From Oscillospiraceae bacterium (lineage in GTDB: Bacteria > Bacillota > Clostridia > Oscillospirales > Ruminococcaceae), in contig JAGZUF010000008.1 in NCBI GenBank assembly GCA_018380115.1, positions 1-64,000 on the forward strand: a DNA stretch of 64,000 nucleotides, written 5' to 3'. The translations under genes were made by a program, and so were the position numbers. The number at the start of each line of letters is the position of its first letter. Position 1 is the first letter of the stretch. The notes below the pieces were generated by a model, which worked only from the letters and a program-made list of their open reading frames with translations, was not told where the DNA came from and searched no databases. Of the stretch, positions 15,659 to 23,499 are shown piece by piece.

Positions 15659-17048
15659 CGCTCGCCCCCGCCTCCTCAAGCAGCACCCTCTGCCCGCGCA
15701 CACGCTGTTCCTGCGCCTTAATGCGCCGGATGTCCGCCTGGTCAAAGCCTATCATCTCAAGAAACGTGTCGGTGCTGGCAAATTCCTGCCGGGCCGAAGC
15801 GATCTTGATCGCCGCGTCCGCCGTCACCGCTACGCTCGGCATGGCCGGGTTCTTGAAATGCGCCATAACCTCGCGTTCCTCCTCTGTCAGTTCCTCTGCC
15901 GTCACGCCGCGGGCAATGGCCTGCGCCATCAGGGCAATGGTTCTCAGGGCGTCGCCGTTCCCGGTGTTCAGCTCCTGTGCCATCAGCACAAGGCTCTGGC
16001 TCTGCGCCAGAATCGCGTCGCTGCTGGTGGGGTTCGCGTCGTTCACCACGCCCACGTCCGTCACCGTCAGCCCCGTGGCCGCGGAAAACTGGGTGGCCGT
16101 CATCCGCATCTTTTCCACATGCGGTGCAAGGCTGCCCTGTGCCAGTTGGCCGAAGGCGGGGTTTTCCCCGGTTTCCGGGTTCGTGGTCGCAGTAAGAATG
16201 CTCCCCACATATTGCCGGAACTTGTCCGACATAATGGCATCGTACTGTTCGTCCGTCACACCCAGCAGATACTTCTGCGGTGTGGTGTCGAACTCCAGCG
16301 CAATCGTGGCATTGGCCACCGTGCGGATGTAGTCGTCTATCAGCGAGCGGACGGCCCGCTTCAGGCGGCTTCGCCCAAACGGCTTCGCGCTGGTCGCGTT
16401 CCATATCATCGGCTCCATCAAAGGGCGGCCCATTTTGTGCCGGTGGCGTTCCGCATGCCACAGGGCACCTTCCGCACGCAGTACAAGCACCGCGTCCTCC
16501 GTGTAAAAATTGACCAGAGAGGGCCGCCAGCTTCCCCTGTCCTTCTCATCCGGCACTGTGTCGATAATGGCCAGCCCGCAGCCGATGCGCCCCTTCTCGC
16601 CGTCCCACAGGGCGGCTGCCGCGACGGGGGAATGGAAGCGTATCTTGCACCCTGTCCTCCCGTCCGCCGAAAGGGTGGCAAACACACAGCCGTACTTCAG
16701 TTCATCCCGGCACGCCTTGGCATATTCGGCCAGCAGGCGGTTGTCCGCCACCAGCCCCTCCAGCGCCGGGGTGCCGCCCGCGGCCCCCACAAAGCCGTCG
16801 AACATGCTGCGGGCCGCCAGGGCATCCACCGCCTTCTGCCCCCAGTTGCAGCCTACCTCCAGCCTGCCGAACCCCTGCGGCAGCGCAATGCCGATGTTCA
16901 CATCGCTCAGGGTAACGTGCCCCTCGTAATATTTATCCTTAATCGCGTTCCGGCCCTGGTGGTACGCGTACACGTCCGCCAGCTCGTGCAGCTTATTCAG
17001 CTCCATGCCCGTCAGGCCCCGCACGTCTCCAAAATTCAGCGTTGTCAT
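15630..17048 (-). CDS. Portal protein (SPP1 Gp6-like)
   Basis: This 472-aa protein forms the dodecameric DNA gate of the head and docks the terminase. It shows the SPP1-type portal pattern: an N-terminal helical MELNKLHELADVYAYHQGRNA, a wing region and a C-terminal crown rich in Glu and Ala. It lies between the large terminase and the MuF gene, the standard order, with only 11 nt to the terminase gene. Confidence 0.85.
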   Translation of the reverse strand: MTTLNFGDVRGLTGMELNKLHELADVYAYHQGRNAIKDKYYEGHVTLSDVNIGIALPQGFGRLEVGCNWGQKAVDALAARSMFDGFVGAAGGTPALEGLVADNRLLAEYAKACRDELKYGCVFATLSADGRTGCKIRFHSPVAAAALWDGEKGRIGCGLAIIDTVPDEKDRGSWRPSLVNFYTEDAVLVLRAEGALWHAERHRHKMGRPLMEPMIWNATSAKPFGRSRLKRAVRSLIDDYIRTVANATIALEFDTTPQKYLLGVTDEQYDAIMSDKFRQYVGSILTATTNPETGENPAFGQLAQGSLAPHVEKMRMTATQFSAATGLTVTDVGVVNDANPTSSDAILAQSQSLVLMAQELNTGNGDALRTIALMAQAIARGVTAEELTEEEREVMAHFKNPAMPSVAVTADAAIKIASARQEFASTDTFLEMIGFDQADIRRIKAQEQRVRGQRVLLEEAGASDADTGEGVG

Positions 17049-17059
17049 TGGTTTCCCCC

Positions 17060-18499
17060 TTATCCGATGCGCATTTTGCGCGTCGGGTCACGTTTGCTTG
17101 CTTTCGCGCCCCACAGGGCCAGCGCGCAGGCCTCCACCGGCAGGCTGGCCTCGCCGCCGAAGGCGAAGCCCCCGGCAACCGGCCGCTTCACCGTGCTCAC
17201 GGCGCTTTCGTTCAGCCCCTGCTGCAGGCGGTACCATGTCAGCCCGCCTTCATTGACGCTGTTGATAAAAACACCCGCCGCCGCAACCACCTCCCGCGCC
17301 GCCGGGCGTATCACCGAGTTTTTTGCCTTCCATACGGTGCGGATGCGCTCCACCAGCACTTCCGCGCCGCCCCTCCCGTCTATCACCACACAGCTCGCCC
17401 TGCCGTACCGGGTGTTCAGCCATTCAGCCAGCCACGCCAGCCCCCGCCCAGCCGGCTGCAGCTCTATCAGCGACACCCGCGCGGGGCCCGCCTTCGGCAG
17501 CACCGCGCCGCACAGGCACACTGCGCTGCCGTCCGCCGCAAACTTCACGCCGTAGGCCGTTTTGCCCTCCGGCTTCGGTGCATCGCTGGCACAGCTTTCC
17601 CATGCCGCACGGTCTATGGCATAGTCAAGGCGTTCAGCGCCCGCCGGGCTCCACCAGCCCAGCCGTTCGCGCGCAAACGTGTCCGCGTCCAGCTGCTCCG
17701 CCTCGCCCTCTATCGTGGAAAGCTGAATGCGCCGCCCCAGCGCGGGGTTCGTGGCCGCCCAGCGCCCTTTGTCCTTCACATCCCCAATGTCCTTCACCGA
17801 AAATTCAAACCACGCCGTCCGTTTCAAGCCGCCCTCCAGCGCGCGCTGGCGCAGGCTGCGGAAAACCGTTCCCGCGCAGTCCGGCCCCGGCGGCGTGCCT
17901 GCATAAATGGTCTGTGGGTTCAGGCTGGCAGAGATGGCCGGCAAAAACGAGCCCTGCTGCGTTTCGTCCAGCTCCTGTGCCTCATCAAAAATCAAAAGGT
18001 CTCCGTGCTGCCCGCGCCCGCCGTTCCGGGTGCGGGCCAGAAACTTGATGCGCGCGCCGCTTTTCAAAATAATCTGTTCACGGCCCAGGGCCGTTTTTAT
18101 CTCTGCCACATGTCCGCGCAATTTAGGGCCCTCAAAAAAATCACGCATTTCCTCAAAGGTTTCGGTGGCCGTTTTTTGCAGGTGCGCTGTATAAATGACA
18201 CTTTCGTTGAACATCAGCATGCCCGCCTCCGCGCGCCCCTGTAATAGCAGGCTCTTTCCGTTCTGGCGCGGCACGCTTCCCCCGCAGGTGGGGGCGGCCC
18301 ATCTGCCCGCCGCGTCCCGCCCCATCCAGTCGGCCAAAATGTCGCTCTGCCACGGGTCCAAAAGCGTGCCGCCTATGTGCAGCAGCCGGGCGGCGTCCAT
18401 CCCGTCACTGCTTCGGTAAGCCGGCGCGCGCCTTTCGCACGGCTCCTGGCTTCCCGTCAGCCTGCCTTGCCGAGAGCAGCTCGCTGATCTCGTCGCCAT
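17060..18499 (-). CDS. Terminase large subunit
   Basis: This 479-aa packaging motor has an N-terminal ATPase domain with a Walker A-like SVPRQNGKS and Walker B LLIFDEAQE, and a C-terminal RNase H-like nuclease with candidate acidic residues in YAIDRAAWE, VVIDGRGGAE and the late ALWGAK region. The ATG at 18497-18499 is preceded by GGAAGG and lies inside the preceding small ORF (95-nt overlap). A later in-frame ATG (MDAARLLHIGG) is an alternative start. Confidence 0.9.
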   Translation of the reverse strand: MATRSASCSRQGRLTGSQEPCERRAPAYRSSDGMDAARLLHIGGTLLDPWQSDILADWMGRDAAGRWAAPTCGGSVPRQNGKSLLLQGRAEAGMLMFNESVIYTAHLQKTATETFEEMRDFFEGPKLRGHVAEIKTALGREQIILKSGARIKFLARTRNGGRGQHGDLLIFDEAQELDETQQGSFLPAISASLNPQTIYAGTPPGPDCAGTVFRSLRQRALEGGLKRTAWFEFSVKDIGDVKDKGRWAATNPALGRRIQLSTIEGEAEQLDADTFARERLGWWSPAGAERLDYAIDRAAWESCASDAPKPEGKTAYGVKFAADGSAVCLCGAVLPKAGPARVSLIELQPAGRGLAWLAEWLNTRYGRASCVVIDGRGGAEVLVERIRTVWKAKNSVIRPAAREVVAAAGVFINSVNEGGLTWYRLQQGLNESAVSTVKRPVAGGFAFGGEASLPVEACALALWGAKASKRDPTRKMRIG

Positions 18500-18677
18500 T
18501 GCCTTCCTTCCCCTCTATCTCTTCAATTTCATATATGGTCTCACGGTATTGCTTGGCCAGCGGCGGCAGCGCGCGGGCGTCCTCGCATGCGTCGATATTC
18601 TCCGCCAGCACCCGCGCCAGCGCCTTCAACTCCTCCAATCGGTTTCCCCTGGCCGTCGCCGCTTTCATCCTCACCAT
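18405..18677 (-). CDS. Putative terminase small subunit
   Basis: This 90-aa helical, charged protein (GNRLEELKALARVLAENIDAC, YRETIYEIEEIEGKEG) lies directly before the large terminase, with which it overlaps by 95 nt. The size and heptad-like N-terminus fit the DNA-binding small subunits of this phage type. There is no clear HTH, so the assignment rests on position and general character. Confidence 0.6.
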   Translation of the reverse strand: MVRMKAATARGNRLEELKALARVLAENIDACEDARALPPLAKQYRETIYEIEEIEGKEGNGDEISELLSARQADGKPGAVRKARAGLPKQ

Positions 18678-18769
18678 CCCGCGCTCCCCCTTTCAAAAAA
18701 TCCCCTGTGTGTAAATCGGCGCTGACGGCTGCGGGGGCGCCGCGTAGGGGGGATGGGCCCCCTCCCCCT

Positions 18770-19111
18770 CTACCATTCCCCATCACTGATTTTTGGGCAA
18801 TATCTTATTTTGGGGTTATCACCTCCATACACCTTGTTGCTCTTTTGTGCGTTGCAGAAATAATGGGCGGGCTGGAGGTTTTCCCAATCCTCAGCAGCTG
18901 CACGCGGTGATGAATACCCAAATTGTCTCCACTTGGATACAGGCTTTATTTCATCTATTACAAAAGACAGCGGATGCGCTGCATCCGAAGGCTCATCATA
19001 ATGGATAGGCCCAAAGCGTCCCTTACATATGCCGCATTCGCCACCTATCGCCTTAAGTCTGGCACGGTATTTTCTCCGCAGGGCCCCATTCGCATAACGG
19101 GGATTTTTCAG
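18770..19111 (-). CDS. HNH endonuclease next to the terminase (CTG start)
   Basis: The 113-aa product has the phage HNH pattern: ALRRKYRARLKAIGGECGIC, a Cys pair, LSFVIDEIKPVSKW (the H/N region with Asp-Glu), and NLQPAHYFCNAQKSNKV. Such HNH proteins assist terminase cleavage in cos phages and sit immediately upstream of the small terminase, as here. There is no ATG, GTG or TTG at the expected start; CTG at 19109-19111 follows GGGAGG by 8 nt and gives KNPRYANG as the N-terminus. Confidence 0.75.
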   Translation of the reverse strand: MKNPRYANGALRRKYRARLKAIGGECGICKGRFGPIHYDEPSDAAHPLSFVIDEIKPVSKWRQFGYSSPRAAAEDWENLQPAHYFCNAQKSNKVYGGDNPKIRYCPKISDGEW

Positions 19112-19195
19112 AAATACCGCCTCCCTTCAGGCAAAACAAAAGCCCGCGCCGAAAAGCGCAGGCTAAAAAATATATACAAATCCATGGAAAATCGC

Positions 19196-19224
19196 TTGAC
19201 AAATACACGTCCGTGTATTATACT
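19196..19224 (+). promoter_or_regulatory. Promoter with palindromic operator for the 19.2-19.8 kb mini-operon
   Basis: TTGACA (19196-19201) and TATACT (19219-19224) are separated by 17 nt, a near-consensus sigma-A promoter. The spacer contains the palindrome ATACACG-TC-CGTGTAT (19203-19218). A repressor bound there would block RNA polymerase. The ribbon-helix-helix gene at the end of the operon is the obvious candidate binder. The promoter fires opposite to the late genes. Confidence 0.8.
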
Positions 19225-19250
19225 ATAATCATGGAAGGGAGGTGAACACC

Positions 19251-19358
19251 ATGAGCAGGAAACCCAAACAAAAAGGGCTGAAGCCCAAGGAACTTGCAGA
19301 GCTGATAATCAAAGCGATTGTAGCGGTCGCCGCACTAATTACAGCACTCAAGTCCTAA
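19251..19358 (+). CDS. 35-aa holin-like/type I toxin-like hydrophobic peptide
   Basis: The peptide begins MSRKPKQKGLKPKELAEL and ends with a 17-residue hydrophobic helix (IIKAIVAVAALITALKS). A basic N-terminus plus one helix is typical of small holin-like toxins. A strong GGGAGGTG site precedes the ATG. It is the first gene after the operator-bearing promoter. Toxicity is not shown; a signalling or membrane-recruitment role is equally possible. Confidence 0.65.
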   Translation: MSRKPKQKGLKPKELAELIIKAIVAVAALITALKS

Positions 19359-19366
19359 AACCTCAA

Positions 19367-19402
19367 CCCGCCGGGGCGAAAGCCCCGGCCCCCTTTGGGG
19401 GA
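19367..19402 (+). other. GC-rich hairpins between the first two mini-operon genes
   Basis: Two adjacent stem-loops occur: CCGGGGC-GAAA-GCCCCGG with a GNRA-type tetraloop, then CCCCC-TTT-GGGGG. No T tract follows, so they look like mRNA processing or stability elements, not a terminator. They could set the ratio of the first peptide to the downstream genes. Confidence 0.5.
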
Positions 19403-19438
19403 CAATTATAGTATATAACAAATTGGAGGAAATAGCAA

Positions 19439-19603
19439 ATGAAGAAGCAGGATACGCCCTTCTGGGCGCTTGTCGTGTCTCTGGTTTTTGGCGTCGCCCT
19501 GCACTGGCCTGCGTGGTTGAAGCTCATCACGGTTTTGCTGTCCGGTACAGTTCTGGTGCAGGTGAGCAGCCGGTTGTTGCAGGCTTATGGAAAGCAGGTG
19601 TAA
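19439..19603 (+). CDS. 54-aa two-helix membrane protein
   Basis: A TGGAGG site precedes the ATG. The product MKKQDTPFWALVVSLVFGV... has two hydrophobic helices (about residues 8-22 and 26-45) joined by a short HWPAW turn and ends in a charged tail. Its stop lies 2 nt before the next gene's start. I do not recognise the family. Membrane localisation is predicted from hydrophobicity only. Confidence 0.6.
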   Translation: MKKQDTPFWALVVSLVFGVALHWPAWLKLITVLLSGTVLVQVSSRLLQAYGKQV

Positions 19604-19605
19604 CT

Positions 19606-19791
19606 ATGGGTGGAAAGTATGAAAGCCAGCAGAAATACAACCGCAAAACCTATGTTCGGTTTCCACTCGATTTGAAGCCGGATGTCCTTGCCGCCTTCCG
19701 CGCCGCGTGTGAAAAGAACGAAACCACACCTACTACCGAAATCAAAAAATTTATTGCCAGCTATATTGATAAGAACAAAGCCGGGGAGTAA
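19606..19791 (+). CDS. Ribbon-helix-helix (Arc-like) regulator
   Basis: The 61-aa product fits the RHH fold: a strand KTYVRFPLDL followed by two helices (PDVLAAFRAACEKN and TTPTTEIKKFIASYIDKN). RHH proteins bind short palindromes as dimers, so autoregulation at 19203-19218 is likely. The start ATG is 2 nt after the membrane-protein stop, implying coupled translation, and the gene runs into the terminator at 19778-19810. Confidence 0.7.
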   Translation: MGGKYESQQKYNRKTYVRFPLDLKPDVLAAFRAACEKNETTPTTEIKKFIASYIDKNKAGE

Positions 19792-19810
19792 TTCCCCGGC
19801 TTCTCTTTTT
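19778..19810 (+). terminator. Terminator of the mini-operon
   Basis: AAGCCGGGGA pairs perfectly with TCCCCGGCTT and is followed by CTCTTTTT. The stop codon of the RHH gene lies in the loop region. This closes a self-contained transcription unit inside the prophage. Confidence 0.85.
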
Positions 19811-19863
19811 ATCATCATACCACAGATTTTTAAAAAAAACCTCCTCTTTTTTTCCACTCTTTT

Positions 19864-20301
19864 TCAGGAATCAACTACTCCATAGCGGGCAAGCGTAAAA
19901 TCCCGCACGGCATCATCCTTCAAAGTATAAACCCGGCTTTGTTCCACATGGTATGCTTCAGCCAGCGCCTGCACATGTCCCCGCGTGCGGTGAATGAAAA
20001 ACCTGTCCAGAATATCCACCTGCTGTACCGTCAGGGTGGTTAAGCCGCGCTCTACCGCATCCACCTTTCGCTTGGTGGCGCGGTAGGCCTCCTTCTTGCG
20101 TTCCAGCTCGTCTATGGCCGCAATCAGCCGCCCCTCAGCCGTGCTCGTGCCGCCCTGTACAGGCACCGCGTCTGTGGCCGGAGCCGTGCTGCCATATGTG
20201 CGCGCCTGCAGCTCGCGAATTTCTTCGGAAAGGCTGCGCAGCGCCGCCTTCCGCTTTTCATGTGCCTTCAGCTCGTTCTCAGCCTCTTTTCTCCAGTCCA
20301 A
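19864..20301 (-). CDS. ArpU/RinA-like late transcription regulator
   Basis: This 145-aa protein has a long N-terminal coiled coil (about residues 1-90) and a C-terminal sigma-region-4-like helix-turn-helix (LTVQQVDILDRFFIHRT, VQALAEAYHVEQSRVYTLKDDA). Phage regulators of this design activate the late packaging operon and sit upstream of the terminase genes, as here. The start is TTG at 20299-20301, 8 nt after GGAGG. Confidence 0.75.
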   Translation of the reverse strand: MDWRKEAENELKAHEKRKAALRSLSEEIRELQARTYGSTAPATDAVPVQGGTSTAEGRLIAAIDELERKKEAYRATKRKVDAVERGLTTLTVQQVDILDRFFIHRTRGHVQALAEAYHVEQSRVYTLKDDAVRDFTLARYGVVDS

Positions 20302-20380
20302 AGGTCATTCCTCCACTTTCATAATGGTTTTTTTCATCGGTTTATGGTATCATTTGGTTCTAAGAAAGGATGTGAGTTAA

Positions 20381-20815
20381 ATGTTTTCTCATGACATTGG
20401 GATTTCTCCAGATGCTATTACTATAGATTGTGTAGACTGCCGCGAGATTGAGCCCACCCTTGAGGAACTTGATCAGCTTTCTCAGGATGGAATCCGTGTA
20501 ACCACTATCCCCGATGAGATAGGCGGGCCAATACCTCCAGATGTGATTATATGGGTTGCTGAAAACCTATTTCTTTCTATCTCCACGGACTTTATTGTTG
20601 AAGCTTTAAAAAGCAAACTTTCCCAAATTTTACAGCTTCTAAAGGAGAAACTTAAAAAGCAGCCGCCAATGGACACGCCTCCAACATTTCATATTGCGTT
20701 TAATGGTACTCGAGGTAAGTTTTCATTAGAAATTCTGGAAAATTTAAATTCTGAAGAGATGCATAAGCTCTGTCTTTTGTACACTGATATGGCCAAACTC
20801 CTTTCAAAAAAGTGA
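20381..20815 (+). CDS. Hypothetical accessory (moron-type) protein
   Basis: This 144-aa protein is encoded opposite to the late genes, in AT-rich DNA unlike its neighbours. It has an AAGGATGTGAG ribosome site and its own terminator. Features are a Cys-containing N-terminus (TIDCVDCREIEPTLEEL), a hydrophobic-to-amphipathic helix (PPDVIIWVAENLFLSIS to FIVEALKSKLSQILQLL) and a helical C-terminus. I do not recognise the family. Orientation, composition and terminator suggest a gene expressed from the lysogen, for example for exclusion or host fitness. Confidence 0.6.
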   Translation: MFSHDIGISPDAITIDCVDCREIEPTLEELDQLSQDGIRVTTIPDEIGGPIPPDVIIWVAENLFLSISTDFIVEALKSKLSQILQLLKEKLKKQPPMDTPPTFHIAFNGTRGKFSLEILENLNSEEMHKLCLLYTDMAKLLSKK

Positions 20816-20831
20816 TAGTTTTTTATCTTAT

Positions 20832-20854
20832 CCCACCTTTATTGGTGGTTTTTT
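20832..20854 (+). terminator. Terminator of the accessory gene
   Basis: CCACC-TTTATT-GGTGG is followed by six Ts, 17 nt after the stop codon of the gene at 20381-20815. Confidence 0.75.
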
Positions 20855-21114
20855 AAAGCTATATCTCATTAGAATTAGCACAACAAGTGTTGACTGCCCA
20901 TAACTCAAATTCCACTCATGAAATTTTTAATGATAAATTTCGACAATAGCTTCAGCCTCCCTGCTTTTCATTTTTGCTCAGCAACCTTATTTTTTCTGTG
21001 GTGGATTGTGGTGGATTTTATAGAAAATAAAAAAGTCCCTAGATGAGAAGAAAAAAATCTGCTCAGGAGAAAAGTTTTACAAAAAGGCCGAAAACCACCA
21101 CAATCCACCACACC
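20855..21114. other. AT-rich intergenic region with long inverted repeat
   Basis: About 260 bp hold no convincing gene. They lie between the accessory gene and the end of the primase gene and contain the GTGGTGG-type inverted repeat at 20998-21014 and 21095-21111. A replication-related role is possible because the primase/helicase gene is adjacent. Confidence 0.5.
20998..21111. repeat. 17-bp inverted repeat built of GTGGTGG units
   Basis: GTGGTGGATTGTGGTGG at 20998-21014 is perfectly complementary to the sequence at 21095-21111, with 80 nt between. Each arm is itself a direct repeat of GTGGTGG separated by ATT. No T tract follows either arm, so it is not an intrinsic terminator. It could be a binding site for the phage primase-helicase or a large RNA hairpin at the end of its mRNA. 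Confidence 0.7.
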
Positions 21115-23481
21115 TCAGCTTTCTGGCAGCCTTTCCTGCTGCCAAAGCGGCCCTTTTGCCTGCTCGCGACGGTTTTGCGCGGGCTGCAGCGTCCAGTTGA
21201 GATATTTGTGCCCGCTGTGCGTCAGGCCGATGTCCAGATATTCTGTGTTGGCACGCGTCGTCCGGGCCGCGAAATGCTTTTTCATCTCCCGCCCGAAGCG
21301 CTGGCTGCTCACAGGGAACCTCTCGCCGTTGTCCTGCGCCCAGGCGCGGTATATGCGGTAGAATACGGCCGCCTGCAGCGTCTGGCCGGCGCTGGGGTAG
21401 GTGCAGTCGTCCAGAAACACCGTCAGCCTGTCCTGCTCCGTGCGGTATTCCTGCGTCGCCGTGCGCACAGCCTCACATTCCGGCAGCCCGCTGCGGCTGC
21501 TTTTAGACGCCTCCACCCACTGGCGGCACCCCTCCAGCGCCCAGTTCAGGATGCCCGGCAGCTCGGCCAGAAGTTTCTCCGGCAGGCGTTTATCCTGCTT
21601 CTCCTCCGGGATGGCCTGCGTAAAGGGCACCAGCCGGATGCGCCGCCAGATGCCGGTATCTGTGCCTCGGATGCGCGGCTTATGGTTCGTTGCCATCACG
21701 ATTTTAAATTCCGGGCGGAACTCGAACTCCTTGCCGTATAAAAAGCGCGCCGTGATGGCGTCGCCGCCTGTCAGCTGCTTGATAAGACTTTCGTTCAGGA
21801 ACACGCCCTCGTCTGTTTCGCTGGTGGTCACCAGACGCGCGCCCTTCAGGCGGGCGATGTCGCTGCGCGCCCCGCCCTGGCTGCGGTTTTTCTCCATCAG
21901 CGTCTCTGCCTGGGCGTTCATGGCATAATCGCCCAGCATGGCGGCCAGCGTGTCCAGAAAGGTGCTTTTGCCGTTGGCCCCGTCCCCATAGAGGAAGAAG
22001 ACGCACTGCTCCTGCGTCGAACCCGACAGCATATAGCCCACCATCACCTGCAAATAATGTGCAAGCTGGGCGTCGCCACCGGTGATTTCTCCGATAAACT
22101 TTTCCCACATCGGGCAGGCGGTCCCGGCGCTGTATTCCACCGGGGCAATGCGCGTCAGGTAATCCTCGCGGCGGTGCTCCTGCACCTCGCCGGTGCGCAG
22201 CCGTACCGTGCCGTTTGCCACGTTCAAAAGGCCCTTGTGGCGGTCGAACATGTTCGGCGTCACGGGGATGCCGTCCAGATGCTGCGCCTCCTTCAGCATG
22301 GCCTCCTTGCCCCGGCTGGACCGGCTGCGGCGCAGATGCGCCTTGAAGGCCTTGACGGTATCCTCGTCATGCAGGCCGAACAGTTCCTTTTCCATGCCGT
22401 CCAGTAGGGCGTCCGCCAGCCGCTTGACGATATCGGTCTCATCCCTCTGCCAGCACGCGCCATTCCATACAAACCAGCATTTGTCCGTGTGGCTGTAGCG
22501 CACCCGCTCGCCGTAAGCATCGGCAAACCGCAGTGCGTTGCCTGTGTCGTCCTGTGTATAACGCTTGTGCCTCCCCGCCGGTGCGGCGCCCCCCGGCGCG
22601 AAAAAGGCGTCCATCCCCGCGGCGTCCGGCTGCGGTGGGGAATATACCTCGCGGCAGTCTGCCACCGCCTTGCCGATGGTCATTTGCCCATAGGTCTCTT
22701 TGCCGTGCTTTTCGTCCCACTTTTTGCGCATCAGGCCGGAGGTGCGGAACACCCTGTCCATACGGGCGGCGTCAGCCCCGAACCAGAACGCCAGCAGATT
22801 GCACAGGCCAAGGTCAGCCTCACTCTGGCTCTTGTAGTAGCCCTGCCAGCTGCCCGCCATCAGGGCCTCAAAGCGCGCGCCGTCCCTGCCTGCCGCAGCG
22901 CGGCGCACGAGCTCGGCGTCTTCCAGTGCCGGCGGCGCGGGCAGGCTGCGCTGCGCAGACGGCGCCCCGGCCTCCTTCTTCAGATATTTCCTGTACAAAG
23001 CGTCCAGCGCGGCCTGGTCCTCGCAGAAGGGCCTCGCCTCGCCGGGCACATTTCCCGTCACGGTAAAATACCGGCCCTCCGCATACATTTCAAACCCCGC
23101 CGCTGTGTTTTTGCACGCGGCGCCGGGCTTGTTGCCCCTGCACAGAATATGCAGGCCGGTGCCGGACGGCGAAAGCTCCGCATAGCTTTTTGTGGCCGCA
23201 AGCACGGCTGCCGCCACCTCGTTCAGCTCGCCGGTAGCGCCGTCTATACAGTGGTCTACGTCGATGCCCACAATGCCACCGCCCAGCACGAACCCGATGC
23301 CCGTGCAGCCGAGGCGTGTCACCGCCTCGGCTGCTGTTTCGTAATCGGCCCAGGTGCCCGACAGCGTGCTTCCCGCATTTCCGCCGGTGCGCGGGTTCAG
23401 GGGTGTTTTATCGGGCAGGCGGTAGCACACCCAGCGCGGCAGTGTTTTCAATTCGTCTGGGATATTTTCCGGTTTCAGCAT
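21115..23481 (-). CDS. P4-type primase/polymerase-helicase
   Basis: This 788-aa replication protein has an N-terminal bifunctional primase-polymerase domain (about residues 1-180, with GIVGIDVDHC and YAELSPSGTGLHILC), a linker, and a C-terminal D5-N/SF3 helicase. Helicase motifs are Walker A LYGDGANGKST, Walker B-like ARLVTTSETDEG and sensor KIVMATNHKPRI. It should prime and unwind DNA at the phage origin. A winged-helix-like C-terminus (about 680-788) follows. Confidence 0.9.
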   Translation of the reverse strand: MLKPENIPDELKTLPRWVCYRLPDKTPLNPRTGGNAGSTLSGTWADYETAAEAVTRLGCTGIGFVLGGGIVGIDVDHCIDGATGELNEVAAAVLAATKSYAELSPSGTGLHILCRGNKPGAACKNTAAGFEMYAEGRYFTVTGNVPGEARPFCEDQAALDALYRKYLKKEAGAPSAQRSLPAPPALEDAELVRRAAAGRDGARFEALMAGSWQGYYKSQSEADLGLCNLLAFWFGADAARMDRVFRTSGLMRKKWDEKHGKETYGQMTIGKAVADCREVYSPPQPDAAGMDAFFAPGGAAPAGRHKRYTQDDTGNALRFADAYGERVRYSHTDKCWFVWNGACWQRDETDIVKRLADALLDGMEKELFGLHDEDTVKAFKAHLRRSRSSRGKEAMLKEAQHLDGIPVTPNMFDRHKGLLNVANGTVRLRTGEVQEHRREDYLTRIAPVEYSAGTACPMWEKFIGEITGGDAQLAHYLQVMVGYMLSGSTQEQCVFFLYGDGANGKSTFLDTLAAMLGDYAMNAQAETLMEKNRSQGGARSDIARLKGARLVTTSETDEGVFLNESLIKQLTGGDAITARFLYGKEFEFRPEFKIVMATNHKPRIRGTDTGIWRRIRLVPFTQAIPEEKQDKRLPEKLLAELPGILNWALEGCRQWVEASKSSRSGLPECEAVRTATQEYRTEQDRLTVFLDDCTYPSAGQTLQAAVFYRIYRAWAQDNGERFPVSSQRFGREMKKHFAARTTRANTEYLDIGLTHSGHKYLNWTLQPAQNRREQAKGPLWQQERLPES

Positions 23482-23499
23482 GGGTGCGCTCCTTATTTT

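Noticed and set aside
15858..17555. 565-codon plus-strand frame across portal and terminase
   Set aside because: It spans two well-supported minus-strand genes and has no coding signal of its own.
19367..19402. Terminator after the 35-aa peptide gene
   Set aside because: Both hairpins lack a following T tract, and the two downstream genes have no promoter of their own.
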